Shown: positions 24,165 through 32,464, counted from the stretch's first letter. The stretch: DNA of 34,006 nucleotides from Saccharicrinis sp. (GCA_024635555.1 JAGXIO010000247.1:1-34006); one strand, 5' to 3'. Made by a program: numbers and translations. The notes: a model not told the origin generated them from the sequence alone.

Positions 24165-25862
24165 ATGACATTTATAAAAAGTTCAGGCCGAGTTTTAAAA
24201 TATGGATTAATCATTTTTGTAGTTCTTTTTATTGTACTCTTTTTTGTGCAAAAGGCATTGGTAATTTCACCTCCTGATATAAAAGATAAATCAGCTTTAA
24301 ACTATCCACTTGAAGTGAAGGGCGATAGCCTTGTTTTTTGTGGCGATAGTTGGTTGCATACAAACAGTGGAGGCGTTAGCGAACTATATATTAAGGGTGC
24401 TCCGTTTGAAATGGGGGTTGAAAACGGAAAATTAACCCAAGAACTGGCGGGTAAGCAAGAGAAGTATTTTTTTGATTTTATAGAAACATTGATTCCTTCA
24501 AAAGCAACATTGCAATACCTGAAATATTTTATAGCTTATTTTAATAAGGATTTGGATGATTATATTTCACTTGATTTAAGGAAAGAAATATATGGTATTT
24601 CACTTTTTGCATCCGATGATTTTGATTACGTAGGCGAAAAGTATCAGCGAATTCTTAATTATCATGCAGCACATGATATTGGACACACCATCCAAAATAT
24701 GAACCTGGTAAATTGTACCGCTTTTAGTGTTCAAAACGAATATACCAGCGATAGTACTTTAATGATTGGTCGCAATCTCGATTTTTCGGCTGGAGATAAT
24801 TTTGCCAAAGAAAAGTTGGTGGTTTTCTGCCATCCCGATTCTGGATATAAATTTGCTTATGTATCGTGGGGTGGCATGGTTGGCGTGTTGTCGGGTATGA
24901 ATGAACATGGATTAATTATCACTTTGAATTCTGCAAAATCGGGCATTCCGCTTTCGGCAAAAACTCCGGTTTCATTAATTTCACGCGAGGTGCTTCAGTA
25001 TGCCAAAAATATCGATGAGGCATATAGCATTATCAATAAGCACGATTCCTTTGTATCCGAGTCCTTTTTTATTGGTTCCGCCTTAGATAACAAGGCTGTT
25101 GTAATCGAAAAATCTTTAGATTCAATTGCCATGTACGATAGCAAAGAATCAAAACTTGTGCTCACCAATCATTTTCAGAGCGATAAATTAAAAAACACAG
25201 ACTTAAACATAGAAGCCATAAACGAAGGTTGCACACTTTATCGCTTAGAACGAACCCATGAACTCATAGATTCGATGAAGCCTTTCGATATCCAAAAAAT
25301 AGTTGATGTTTTGAGAGATAGAAACGGGAAGGATAACCAACCCATTGGATTAGGAAACGAGTCTGCAGTTAACCAATTTATATGTCATCATTCCATTGTT
25401 TTTAATCCGAGTAAAAGATTGATGTGGGTTTCTAAATATCCTTATCAGGAGAAAGATTTTTATGCCTACGATTTAAACGTAATTTTTTCCGATACATTTG
25501 ATGTTACAACGCAAAGCACGGTTGTCGATTCGCTTCAAATTGCCAGTTCCGATTTTTATAATTCTGGTGGGGTCAATGGTGTTTGGCAATATCGAGAAAT
25601 GCTGGATTCAATTCAGTCCGTACTTACAACTAAAAAAGATACGAGACTTAGTGATTTATTTATTACAAAGTTTGAAAATGCAAATCCCGATTTCTATCTA
25701 ACGCATTATTTACTAAGCCAATATTACGAACGTAGTCAAGAATACCAAAAGGCATTTGAGGCACTAAGTGATGCGTTAAGCTGTCAGATTCCCAGATTAG
25801 TGGATAAACAACAAATTTTAAAGAGAATGGAATTCCTTAAAAAAGAGGGATATGTTAAGTAG
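24165..25862 (+). CDS. membrane-anchored C45-type Ntn acyltransferase/hydrolase
   Basis: A 565-residue protein with one N-terminal membrane anchor (about 11-34, YGLIIFVVLFIVLFFVQKAL). The middle resembles the acyl-CoA:6-aminopenicillanate acyltransferase / C45 peptidase family: NMNLVNCTAFSVQN holds Cys184 as the expected N-terminal nucleophile after self-processing, then MIGRNLDF and GGMVGVLSGMNEHGL follow. A tail of about 60 residues after the catalytic part carries TPR-like helices (YLTHYLLSQYYERSQEYQKAF). The enzyme would act outside the inner membrane, cleaving or forming an amide, and could transfer the polyene acyl chain to an amine acceptor. That is inference. If processing does occur, the anchor and catalytic parts would be separated, which is worth noting. 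Confidence 0.8.
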   Translation: MTFIKSSGRVLKYGLIIFVVLFIVLFFVQKALVISPPDIKDKSALNYPLEVKGDSLVFCGDSWLHTNSGGVSELYIKGAPFEMGVENGKLTQELAGKQEKYFFDFIETLIPSKATLQYLKYFIAYFNKDLDDYISLDLRKEIYGISLFASDDFDYVGEKYQRILNYHAAHDIGHTIQNMNLVNCTAFSVQNEYTSDSTLMIGRNLDFSAGDNFAKEKLVVFCHPDSGYKFAYVSWGGMVGVLSGMNEHGLIITLNSAKSGIPLSAKTPVSLISREVLQYAKNIDEAYSIINKHDSFVSESFFIGSALDNKAVVIEKSLDSIAMYDSKESKLVLTNHFQSDKLKNTDLNIEAINEGCTLYRLERTHELIDSMKPFDIQKIVDVLRDRNGKDNQPIGLGNESAVNQFICHHSIVFNPSKRLMWVSKYPYQEKDFYAYDLNVIFSDTFDVTTQSTVVDSLQIASSDFYNSGGVNGVWQYREMLDSIQSVLTTKKDTRLSDLFITKFENANPDFYLTHYLLSQYYERSQEYQKAFEALSDALSCQIPRLVDKQQILKRMEFLKKEGYVK

Positions 25863-25926
25863 GTATGAGAGCTCAATAAATAATTATGCAGGCATAAAAA
25901 ACCACATAAAATAGATTGTTAAATCT

Positions 25927-25959
25927 TTTGAAACAACATGTTTTATATCAATAATTTTA
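25927..25959 (+). promoter_or_regulatory. candidate Bacteroidota promoter
   Basis: TTTG at 25927-25930 and TAATTTTA at 25952-25959 are separated by 21 bases. They fit the TTTG / TAnnTTTG pattern and spacing of Bacteroidota housekeeping promoters, with one mismatch in the second box. It would start transcription roughly 30 bases before the ATG at 26000. Such AT-rich matches can arise by chance. Confidence 0.35.
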
Positions 25960-25999
25960 ATTAAACTGCGCTACTTTTAATAACTAAAACAAACTACCT

Positions 26000-26455
26000 A
26001 TGAAAAGAATTTTTATTACTATTTTATTGGGAATATTATTTCTTCCCTCCTTTGCTCAACTACAAGATGTAGAGGTGCGAAAAACAATGTATGAAAGAAA
26101 AGTAGTATCGTTTAAACGGATGAAAAGTACTGGAGTCGGATTAACGATTGGCGGAGCTATACTTACCGTTGTTGGCACAGCTTTATTAGCTAACTCAGAC
26201 TACCTGTCTTCAAGTTATGATGATGACTATGGCTATGGCTATGGTAATGACTATGAGTCATCAAATGATGGAGCCGGACAATTTATTTTAGGATATGTAT
26301 CTGTTGTTGCCGGAGTTACATCAACAGCCGGTGGAATTGTACTTTGGTCAATCGGAAGCAGAAAAACAAAACAATACCAGCAAAAATTAGATATGATTTC
26401 ATTCAACGTAAATCCGTCAACTCAGCAGATGGTTTCGTTATCATATCGATTTTGA
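26000..26455 (+). CDS. small secreted or envelope protein, unknown function
   Basis: A 151-residue protein I cannot assign. It has a signal peptide (MKRIFITILLGILFLPSFAQ), two glycine-rich hydrophobic segments (about 47-66 and 97-118), and between them an acidic tyrosine-rich stretch, DDDYGYGYGNDYE. It ends in SLSYRF, an aromatic end often seen in outer-membrane strands. Small proteins of this form with paired hydrophobic segments are common in Bacteroidota and mostly uncharacterised. It and the next gene share an almost identical leader just before the ATG, so the two are likely expressed alike. A role in the pigment pathway is not shown by anything except position. Confidence 0.65.
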   Translation: MKRIFITILLGILFLPSFAQLQDVEVRKTMYERKVVSFKRMKSTGVGLTIGGAILTVVGTALLANSDYLSSSYDDDYGYGYGNDYESSNDGAGQFILGYVSVVAGVTSTAGGIVLWSIGSRKTKQYQQKLDMISFNVNPSTQQMVSLSYRF

Positions 26456-26532
26456 GAAGGAAATAATTTGATTGTATTCTATTGCTATTTAAATCCAATT
26501 TATTTTTAATTACTAAAACAAATTTTTTTATT

Positions 26533-27141
26533 ATGAAAAGACTAAGTGCAATTGCCATCATTTTAACAATGATTTGTGCAACCGGATTCTCCCAAAAAAT
26601 AAAACTTGTTTCGGGCAATCTCTCCAAATTAAAAGATCAAAAGATATTAAATTTGGAGTATGAATATAACGATTTGCTTGTAGGCAAGAAAAAGGAAAGT
26701 GTTTATATTCAAGAAACGGTTGTGAAATACAATGACGATGAACCAGGTAAAGGAGATACATGGAAAACAGCTTGGGTTAATAACAGAGAAACCAGGTATC
26801 AACCTAAGTTTGAAGAGCTCTTAAATAAACATTTAACGGAGTTAGGTATGGAGGCGAAACCCAACGCAGAGGGAGCAACGTATACAATTGTACTTAAAAC
26901 CATTATGATTGATCCAGGGTTTAACATTGGTGTGACAAGGAGACCGGCGATTATCAATGTTCTAATTTCAATAGTTGAAAGCAATAACAAAAAAAATAGC
27001 GTTGCTGAAATATTGATGACAAAAGTACCCGGACAAGATGCCATGGGTTTTGACTATGATAGCGGATTGCGAATTGCTGAAGCCTATGCCAAATGCGGAA
27101 AATCCTTAGCAAAATACATTGGTAAGAGTATATCAAAATAA
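26533..27141 (+). CDS. secreted protein, unknown function
   Basis: A 202-residue protein with a signal peptide (MKRLSAIAIILTMICATGFS) and no recognised domain. The mature part looks alpha/beta: LKDQKILNLEYEYND, then YTIVLKTIMIDPGFN and INVLISIVESNN suggest strands, and the C-terminus is helical with one cysteine (YAKCGKSLAKYIGK). The ATG at 26533 was chosen over an ATG at 26482 because it yields a proper signal peptide and follows an A-rich leader matching the one ahead of the gene at 26000. It may belong to the cluster by cotranscription with the acyl-activating enzyme downstream (71-base gap). Confidence 0.65.
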   Translation: MKRLSAIAIILTMICATGFSQKIKLVSGNLSKLKDQKILNLEYEYNDLLVGKKKESVYIQETVVKYNDDEPGKGDTWKTAWVNNRETRYQPKFEELLNKHLTELGMEAKPNAEGATYTIVLKTIMIDPGFNIGVTRRPAIINVLISIVESNNKKNSVAEILMTKVPGQDAMGFDYDSGLRIAEAYAKCGKSLAKYIGKSISK

Positions 27142-27212
27142 CATGATAAAATAACACGATAAAATAATTCAGCAGTTGATAAAGTATAAATTTTACATCA
27201 AACTAAACATAC

Positions 27213-28505
27213 ATGTATATTCCTGAAATAGAAACAAAATCTCAAATTGAGATTAAACGTTTTCAAGAAAATAAACTGAGTCAACTGCTGCATTATTTAA
27301 ATGACCACTCCAAGTTTTATAAGGACTTTTTTAAAAAGCATAAGGTAGTTATTGATGATGTTAAGACCTTAGAGGATTTAAGCAATATCCCAACCACCAC
27401 TAAAGACGATTTGCAACAATACAACCAAGATTTTTTGTGTGTGAGCCGCAATAAAATTATTGACTACCTCACTACCTCGGGCACAGCGGGCGAACCGGTT
27501 GTGTTTGCCGAAACAGAAAAGGATTTGCAGCGCTTAGCCTACAACGAGTATATTTCTTTTGTTTGCGCCACCGCAACGCCCGACGATGTATTTCAGTTAA
27601 TGGTAACCTTGGATAGACGCTTTATGGCCGGCATGGCTTATTATGAGGGAATTAGGAAGTTGGGTGCCGCTGTTGTGCGAGTGGGGCCGGGTAACCCAGG
27701 TTTGCAGTTTGACACGATTGAACGCATAAAACCAACGGCATTGGTAACGGTGCCATCCTTTTTGTTAAAATTAATAGAGTACGCTGAGTTGCATAATATA
27801 GATTACAAAAATACCAGTATTACAAAAGCCATTTGTATTGGTGAAAGCATTCGGAACGAAGATTTTACCTTAAATACATTGGGGAAAAAGATTACGGATA
27901 AATGGGACATAAAACTATTTTCTACTTATGCTTCCACAGAAATGGGCACAGCCTTTACCGATTGTGAATATGGTAAAGGAGGGCATCATCATCCCGAAAT
28001 GATTATTGTAGAGTTTCTTAATGATAACGACAAGCCCGTTCCTCCTGGTACCCCCGGAGAAGTGACTGTAACTACTCTGGGTGTTGAAGGGATGCCATTA
28101 TTGCGCTTTAAAACAGGCGATATATGTAATTACCATGTGGAAGCATGTGAGTGCGGAAGAACCACCATACGCCTTGGGCCGGTTATTGGCCGTAAAAATC
28201 AAATGATTAAGTATAAAGGTACCACACTTTATCCACCGGCTTTATATGATGTTTTAACAGATATAAAAGATGTTGAAAATTACATCATACACATTGATAA
28301 AAATGCCATTGAAACAGATAATATTGAAATATGGATTGGCACTTCTAAGCCCTGCAAATCCTTGGAGAAAGAGATTAAAGACTGTTTTCGTACAAAATTA
28401 CGTGTGGCACCGGATGTTATTTTTTATACCCCTCAGGAAATAGCCAAAATACAATTTCCAGAAATGAGTAGAAAACCAATTACTTTTGTTGATAGTAGAA
28501 GTTGA
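27213..28505 (+). CDS. PaaK-like acyl-activating enzyme (phenylacetate-CoA ligase family)
   Basis: A 430-residue adenylate-forming enzyme. The phosphate-binding loop is TTSGTAGEP (87-95), followed by FSTYASTEMG, the LLRFKTGDIC motif and a C-terminal lid with a lysine-rich KNQMIKYKG turn. A DCEYGKGGHHHPE stretch and CECGRT resemble the zinc-type residues of some PaaK relatives. It would adenylate an aryl acid and load it on CoA or directly on an ACP. With a tyrosine ammonia-lyase at the other end of the cluster, 4-coumarate is the natural substrate; this is inferred from context. Three bases separate it from the acyltransferase gene. Confidence 0.85.
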   Translation: MYIPEIETKSQIEIKRFQENKLSQLLHYLNDHSKFYKDFFKKHKVVIDDVKTLEDLSNIPTTTKDDLQQYNQDFLCVSRNKIIDYLTTSGTAGEPVVFAETEKDLQRLAYNEYISFVCATATPDDVFQLMVTLDRRFMAGMAYYEGIRKLGAAVVRVGPGNPGLQFDTIERIKPTALVTVPSFLLKLIEYAELHNIDYKNTSITKAICIGESIRNEDFTLNTLGKKITDKWDIKLFSTYASTEMGTAFTDCEYGKGGHHHPEMIIVEFLNDNDKPVPPGTPGEVTVTTLGVEGMPLLRFKTGDICNYHVEACECGRTTIRLGPVIGRKNQMIKYKGTTLYPPALYDVLTDIKDVENYIIHIDKNAIETDNIEIWIGTSKPCKSLEKEIKDCFRTKLRVAPDVIFYTPQEIAKIQFPEMSRKPITFVDSRS

Positions 28506-28508
28506 ATT

Positions 28509-29651
28509 ATGATTAATTTGGAAGAAATATATGATGAGATGCGCCCTTATCGGGATCATGAGGTAAAGGCAGCTTTGGGTAGGATTTTGCAGCAACAAGA
28601 GTTTAAGGCCGTTTTGCAATATATATTTCCACAACGTACCATCGAAGAGTCGCTCACAGCGTTAAAGAAAACAAAAACAATATTCGATTTTCAAAAAATA
28701 TTTAGTGATCCTGCGGTCGATTTTATATTAAAGAATACCGCAAGTGAATTTTCGTTTTCAGGTATTGAAAATATAAATAAAGATACCTCGTATCTATTTA
28801 TATCCAATCATCGAGATATTGTAATGGATAGTGCAATTTTGCAAAATGTGCTTCTTCAAAACGGGCATCGAACAACTCAAATAACCTTTGGAAGTAATTT
28901 GATGAGTAGCGATTTTATTGTAGATATAGGTAAAATGAATAAGATGTTTACTTTCTACAGAGGTGGCTCCAGGGTTGATATTTATAAAAATTCACTTCTT
29001 CATTCGGCATATATAAAAAAGGTAATTACCCAAGAAAACGAATCGATTTGGATAGCTCAAAAGGATGGTCGATCGAAAGATGGGAATGATAAAACCCAAT
29101 TGTCATTATTAAAAATGCTTACTATAAAAGCAGAGGATTACGTAAAAGCAATAAAGCACTTTAATATTGTGCCTATCTCAATATCTTATGAGATAGACCC
29201 CTGTGATGTATGGAAAGTGCGAGAGACCATTATGTCCAGCAAGGGTAGGTATGTAAAAGCTGAAAATGAAGATTTTAAGAGTGTGTTAGATGGCATCAAG
29301 GGGTTTAAAGGAAAAGTCCATTTGTCATTCGGAAAACCAATAAATGAATTTATTGAAGCCAATGCCGCACTATTGAACAATGAAAACGTACATCAACTAG
29401 TCTGTAATGAAATGGATAGGCAGATTTTTGCAAATTATCAACTAACCAAATTTAACTATGCATCGTTTGATATTTTAAATTTAAGTCAAAAGTTTTTAGG
29501 AGATAAGTATTGTGAGGATGATTTAACGACTGTTTCCAATTATATCGATAAGCGAGTAAGTGAAATATCAGATGTCGATCAACAAGAGTTAAAGGATGGA
29601 TTAGTAAAACTTTATGCCATGCCTGTATTTAATGCTTTGGGGGTGTTGTAG
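28509..29651 (+). CDS. PlsC-like glycerol-phosphate acyltransferase
   Basis: A 380-residue protein with the HX4D motif NHRDIVMD inside YLFISNHRDIVMDSAIL (about 97-113), a FYRGGSRVD block and an IWIAQKDGRSKDG block matching the FPEGT-type substrate motif in divergent form, then VPISISYEIDPCD. It is longer than classical PlsC and matches a Bacteroidota group annotated as glycerol acyltransferases. No clear membrane segment is seen. It might make the lipid that receives the pigment, or act in general phospholipid synthesis. It is the last intact gene before the pseudogene and terminator, so it likely ends the operon. Confidence 0.8.
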   Translation: MINLEEIYDEMRPYRDHEVKAALGRILQQQEFKAVLQYIFPQRTIEESLTALKKTKTIFDFQKIFSDPAVDFILKNTASEFSFSGIENINKDTSYLFISNHRDIVMDSAILQNVLLQNGHRTTQITFGSNLMSSDFIVDIGKMNKMFTFYRGGSRVDIYKNSLLHSAYIKKVITQENESIWIAQKDGRSKDGNDKTQLSLLKMLTIKAEDYVKAIKHFNIVPISISYEIDPCDVWKVRETIMSSKGRYVKAENEDFKSVLDGIKGFKGKVHLSFGKPINEFIEANAALLNNENVHQLVCNEMDRQIFANYQLTKFNYASFDILNLSQKFLGDKYCEDDLTTVSNYIDKRVSEISDVDQQELKDGLVKLYAMPVFNALGVL

Positions 29652-29658
29652 CTCATAA

Positions 29659-29850
29659 AAAGGGGTAAGAGCTCTGTGTAACGGCTTTTTAAAAGCGGTA
29701 TTCGATCATATTGCACCCCAACTGAAAACCGAGCTTGGTATTCCGGAGGACCACATAATTGGTTATATGATGATTTTTGGGAAGCCAGCCGTAAAATTTG
29801 CCCGATCCGTGCAAAGTGAGGGATTAAATTTAAATAGGATAAATTTATAA
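29659..29850 (+). pseudogene. C-terminal remnant of a nitroreductase-family gene
   Basis: Directly behind the acyltransferase stop, an open stretch without a usable start encodes about 63 residues that read as the end of a nitroreductase: CNGFLKAVFDHIAPQLK, then LGIPEDHIIGYMMIFGKPAV and KFARSVQSE, ending at the TAA at 29848-29850. The LGIPEDH..GYMMIFGKP pattern is typical of the C-terminal part of flavin nitroreductases. An in-frame stop at 29656-29658 closes it upstream, so the FMN-binding N-terminal part is missing. It is a deletion remnant rather than a frameshifted gene. It may mark the point where the cluster joined the neighbouring redox locus. Confidence 0.75.
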
Positions 29851-29915
29851 GTTACCGAACCGTTTAACCCAAACTATTCGAGTTAAAGGTACAAGTCATT
29901 TTTTATTACTCGACT

Positions 29916-29948
29916 AAGGTTAACAGTCTATATGGTTAGCCTTTTTTT
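29916..29948 (+). terminator. factor-independent terminator
   Basis: AAGGTTAAC (29916-29924) pairs with GTTAGCCTT (29935-29943), one wobble pair, with a ten-base loop, followed by a run of seven T (29942-29948). It sits after the remnant and is a good end point for the pigment operon. Confidence 0.75.
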
Positions 29949-30094
29949 GTCATATCGAATCCTTTGTTTGTTTTTACGAACAACGCTCATAACAAGTAAC
30001 TTAGAATCATTATAAATACTTTAAGGGATAAAATTGTCGTTCGTTGTTACGGTAAAAATACTTACTTTTAGACAGATCACTATTAATTTTTCCC

Positions 30095-30964
30095 ATGTCC
30101 CCATTCGTACATCGAATATATATATTTTCATTGGTGGCTATAGCCGCAGCAGTTACAGTAGTCATAGGGTTTTACGGAGCGGGTTATTATCAAACAGGCC
30201 TGCATGAACGTTTTTTCCATGAGCAGAACGAATGGTTAAAACCAAGCGGATTGGTGGGGCACGGGCTTGGGATGATAGGTTCGCTTATGATGATTGTGGG
30301 GGTTTTTGGGTATATGGTACGCAAAAGAATTCGGAGGTTATCGAGGCTAGGCCTGTTAAAGCACTGGCTCGAATTTCATATTTTTTTGTGTACACTGGGG
30401 CCTATCTTGGTGCTTTATCACACTACATTTAAACTTGGGGGGCTCGTAGCCGTAAGCTTTTGGAGCATGGTGGCAGTAGTGGCAAGTGGTGTGGTAGGCC
30501 GGTTTATTTATCTGCAAATTCCAAGAACCATCGAAGGCCGGGAATTGAGCCTAAACGAACTCAATATAAAAAAGACTACCTTTTTGTTAGAGATACAACA
30601 AAAGTTTTCGCTCCACAACGATTTAATCCAACTTATCACCCATGCTTTTATTTCGGAACAAGGATTATACCAGGGGCTTTTTTTTACCAAGGTTTGGCAA
30701 CGGTTCAGCTTTGAATGGCAATTGCTGGGAAAGATTAAAAAACAACTCCGTGGGCATCGATTAAGCAAAGGGGAATATAACGGAATTATGAAATTCGTGA
30801 AGGCGGAAATTGTGTTGACACGAAGGATAGCATGGCTAACGACCATGCAGAAATATATGGAACACTGGCACGTCATTCATTTGCCGTTTGCGTTGGTGAT
30901 GCTGGTGATAATGATTATACATGTGGTGGTAGTGGTTCTTTTTGGTTACATCTGGATATTTTGA
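30095..30964 (+). CDS. cytochrome-b-like membrane protein of a redox complex
   Basis: A 289-residue membrane protein with about five hydrophobic segments: near 10-29, 52-72, 90-107, 113-134 and 262-287. Histidines fall inside or next to them, in GHGLGMIGS, HWLEFHIFL, VLYHTTF and HWHVIHLPF plus IIHVVV, as expected for two haem b groups or for a ferric-reductase-like electron carrier. I cannot name a family with certainty. A soluble helical stretch of about 120 residues (140-255) separates the last two segments. The ferredoxin-flavoprotein gene begins two bases after its stop and a multiheme cytochrome c gene follows, so it probably passes electrons across the membrane between those two. Confidence 0.68.
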   Translation: MSPFVHRIYIFSLVAIAAAVTVVIGFYGAGYYQTGLHERFFHEQNEWLKPSGLVGHGLGMIGSLMMIVGVFGYMVRKRIRRLSRLGLLKHWLEFHIFLCTLGPILVLYHTTFKLGGLVAVSFWSMVAVVASGVVGRFIYLQIPRTIEGRELSLNELNIKKTTFLLEIQQKFSLHNDLIQLITHAFISEQGLYQGLFFTKVWQRFSFEWQLLGKIKKQLRGHRLSKGEYNGIMKFVKAEIVLTRRIAWLTTMQKYMEHWHVIHLPFALVMLVIMIIHVVVVVLFGYIWIF

Positions 30965-30966
30965 AG

Positions 30967-32298
30967 ATGTTTAATATCAGCGAAGAAATATGGATATATG
31001 GAATGGTTGCCCTTTTTGTAACCATAGTGTTTGCGGCCTATTTTTTAAAGCTTCGGCGCAGAACAAAAACGGTGAATGAAAAAATTAGAATAGCCAAGGA
31101 GGAGGGCTTGCACGAACCGGTCTCTTTGCATCCCGTGGTTAATTTGAACTTGTGTTTTGGCAGTGGGGCCTGTATTAGGGCTTGTCCCGAGCAGGATGTG
31201 TTGGGCATCAGGAATGGAAAAGCTACCTTAATTAATGCCAGCCACTGTGTGGGGCATGGCGCATGTTTGCTCGCTTGTCCTACCGAAGCCATTTCCTTTC
31301 ATATAGGCACCGAGAAAAGAGGGGTGGATCTGCCCCATGTGAACCAAGAATTTGAAACCAATGTGAGCGGCATCTATATTGCCGGTGAAATAGGCGGGAT
31401 GGGACTGATAAAAAATGCGGTGGAACAGGGTAAACAGGCCGTGGAGAATTTGGCAAAAAATATCTCCAAGGATAAAGCTTGTGATTATGAGTTGGTGATA
31501 ATAGGTGCCGGGCCCGCCGGAATCGCAGCATCCTTGCAAGCTAAAAAGCTAGGGCTAAAAACTATTATCCTGGATCAGGATTCGTTGGGGGGAACAGTTT
31601 ATTCTTTCCCACGTGCAAAAATTGTGATGACAGCACCTATGGACCTGCCCCTGTACGGCAAAGTGAAATTGTTTGAAACCAACAAGACGGAGCTCTTGAC
31701 CCTGTGGAACGAAGTGCTCAATAAAAACCAAATTATCATATACGAAAATAAAAAAATTGAACATATTGCCCCCATGGGAAACGGATTTGATGTGGAAACC
31801 AAAGATGGACAAAAGTTTAACACACAAAAGGTTCTGCTGGCCATTGGACGAAGAGGGTCACCCCGTAAATTGGGTGTCCCAGGCGAAAGTTCGCAAAAGG
31901 TAGCCTATCGTTTAATTGAATCGGAATTTATAAAAGATAAAAATATTGTAGTGGTCGGTGGCGGGGATTCGGCCATTGAATCAGCCCTGCTTTTAATGGA
32001 ACAAAATCAGGTGACACTGTCCTACCGAAAAGATAAGTTTGCTAGGTTGAAACCAAAGAACAAACAGAAAATTCAGGAGGCGGTAAGTGATAAGAAACTA
32101 AAGCTGATGCTGAATTCTAATTTGCATTCTATCGAGGATGAAAAGGTGACGATAAAAATGGAGGACGGAGAAGCGGTGGATGTGGAGAATGATTTGGTAT
32201 TTATTTTTGCGGGGGGCGAACTGCCTACCCAGTTCCTTAAAAATGTAGGTATCAACATTACCACAAAGTTTGGCGAGGCCGTGTTGACTAGGAAGTAA
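30967..32298 (+). CDS. membrane-tethered ferredoxin-flavoprotein oxidoreductase
   Basis: A 443-residue protein. A membrane anchor (about 9-27) leads into a two-cluster ferredoxin region: CFGSGACIRACP and CVGHGACLLACP, where the second Cys of each canonical CxxCxxCxxxCP is Ser or His. Next comes a segment like the C-terminal FAD site of thioredoxin reductases (VSGIYIAGEIGGMGLIKNAVEQG cut short here as GIYIAGEIGGMG and KNAVEQGKQA). Only then follow the N-terminal FAD motif (VIIGAGPAGIAASL) and the NAD(P) motif (VVVGGGDSAIES). No CxxC redox pair is seen. It likely moves electrons from NAD(P)H through FAD and Fe-S to the adjacent membrane cytochrome. The ATG at 30967 was chosen; longer frames overlap the upstream gene. 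Confidence 0.82.
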   Translation: MFNISEEIWIYGMVALFVTIVFAAYFLKLRRRTKTVNEKIRIAKEEGLHEPVSLHPVVNLNLCFGSGACIRACPEQDVLGIRNGKATLINASHCVGHGACLLACPTEAISFHIGTEKRGVDLPHVNQEFETNVSGIYIAGEIGGMGLIKNAVEQGKQAVENLAKNISKDKACDYELVIIGAGPAGIAASLQAKKLGLKTIILDQDSLGGTVYSFPRAKIVMTAPMDLPLYGKVKLFETNKTELLTLWNEVLNKNQIIIYENKKIEHIAPMGNGFDVETKDGQKFNTQKVLLAIGRRGSPRKLGVPGESSQKVAYRLIESEFIKDKNIVVVGGGDSAIESALLLMEQNQVTLSYRKDKFARLKPKNKQKIQEAVSDKKLKLMLNSNLHSIEDEKVTIKMEDGEAVDVENDLVFIFAGGELPTQFLKNVGINITTKFGEAVLTRK

Positions 32299-32396
32299 TG
32301 CCCGACAGTATTCCCAGACCCGACAGCGTGCGTAGCTCCTGTCAGCGTCTAATTAATTAATGTTAAGGTACAGATAAGGTAGAGATGAAACGAGCC

Positions 32397-32417
32397 CCCG
32401 AAGGGTCGGGGCAGGCT
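32397..32417. mobile_element. short palindromic insertion 1
   Basis: Twenty-one bases present in the first copy of the duplicated unit and absent from the second. With its flank it forms CCCCGA-AGGG-TCGGGG followed by CAGGCT. It sits between CC and ATG, the same context as insertion 2. Confidence 0.6.
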
Positions 32418-32464
32418 ATGAGAATATTTCTCACACATGAACAGGATTATCTCTGGCGAGTTCC

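Larger units (their letters stand above)
29652..30094. other. gap: gene remnant, terminator and leader of the redox locus
   Basis: This 443-base stretch holds the nitroreductase-like remnant (29659-29850), a factor-independent terminator (29916-29948) and an AT-rich leader before the cytochrome-b-like gene. In the leader, TACTTTTA at 30063-30070 resembles the second box of a Bacteroidota promoter, but no TTTG lies at the expected 19-21 base spacing. Nothing else was recognised. Confidence 0.6.

Noticed and set aside
8005-27141. Possible homology between the secreted unknowns at 8005 and 26533.
   Set aside because: Both have strand-rich middles and a GMGF/AMGF-like spot near the end, but the match is too weak by eye to claim a shared family.
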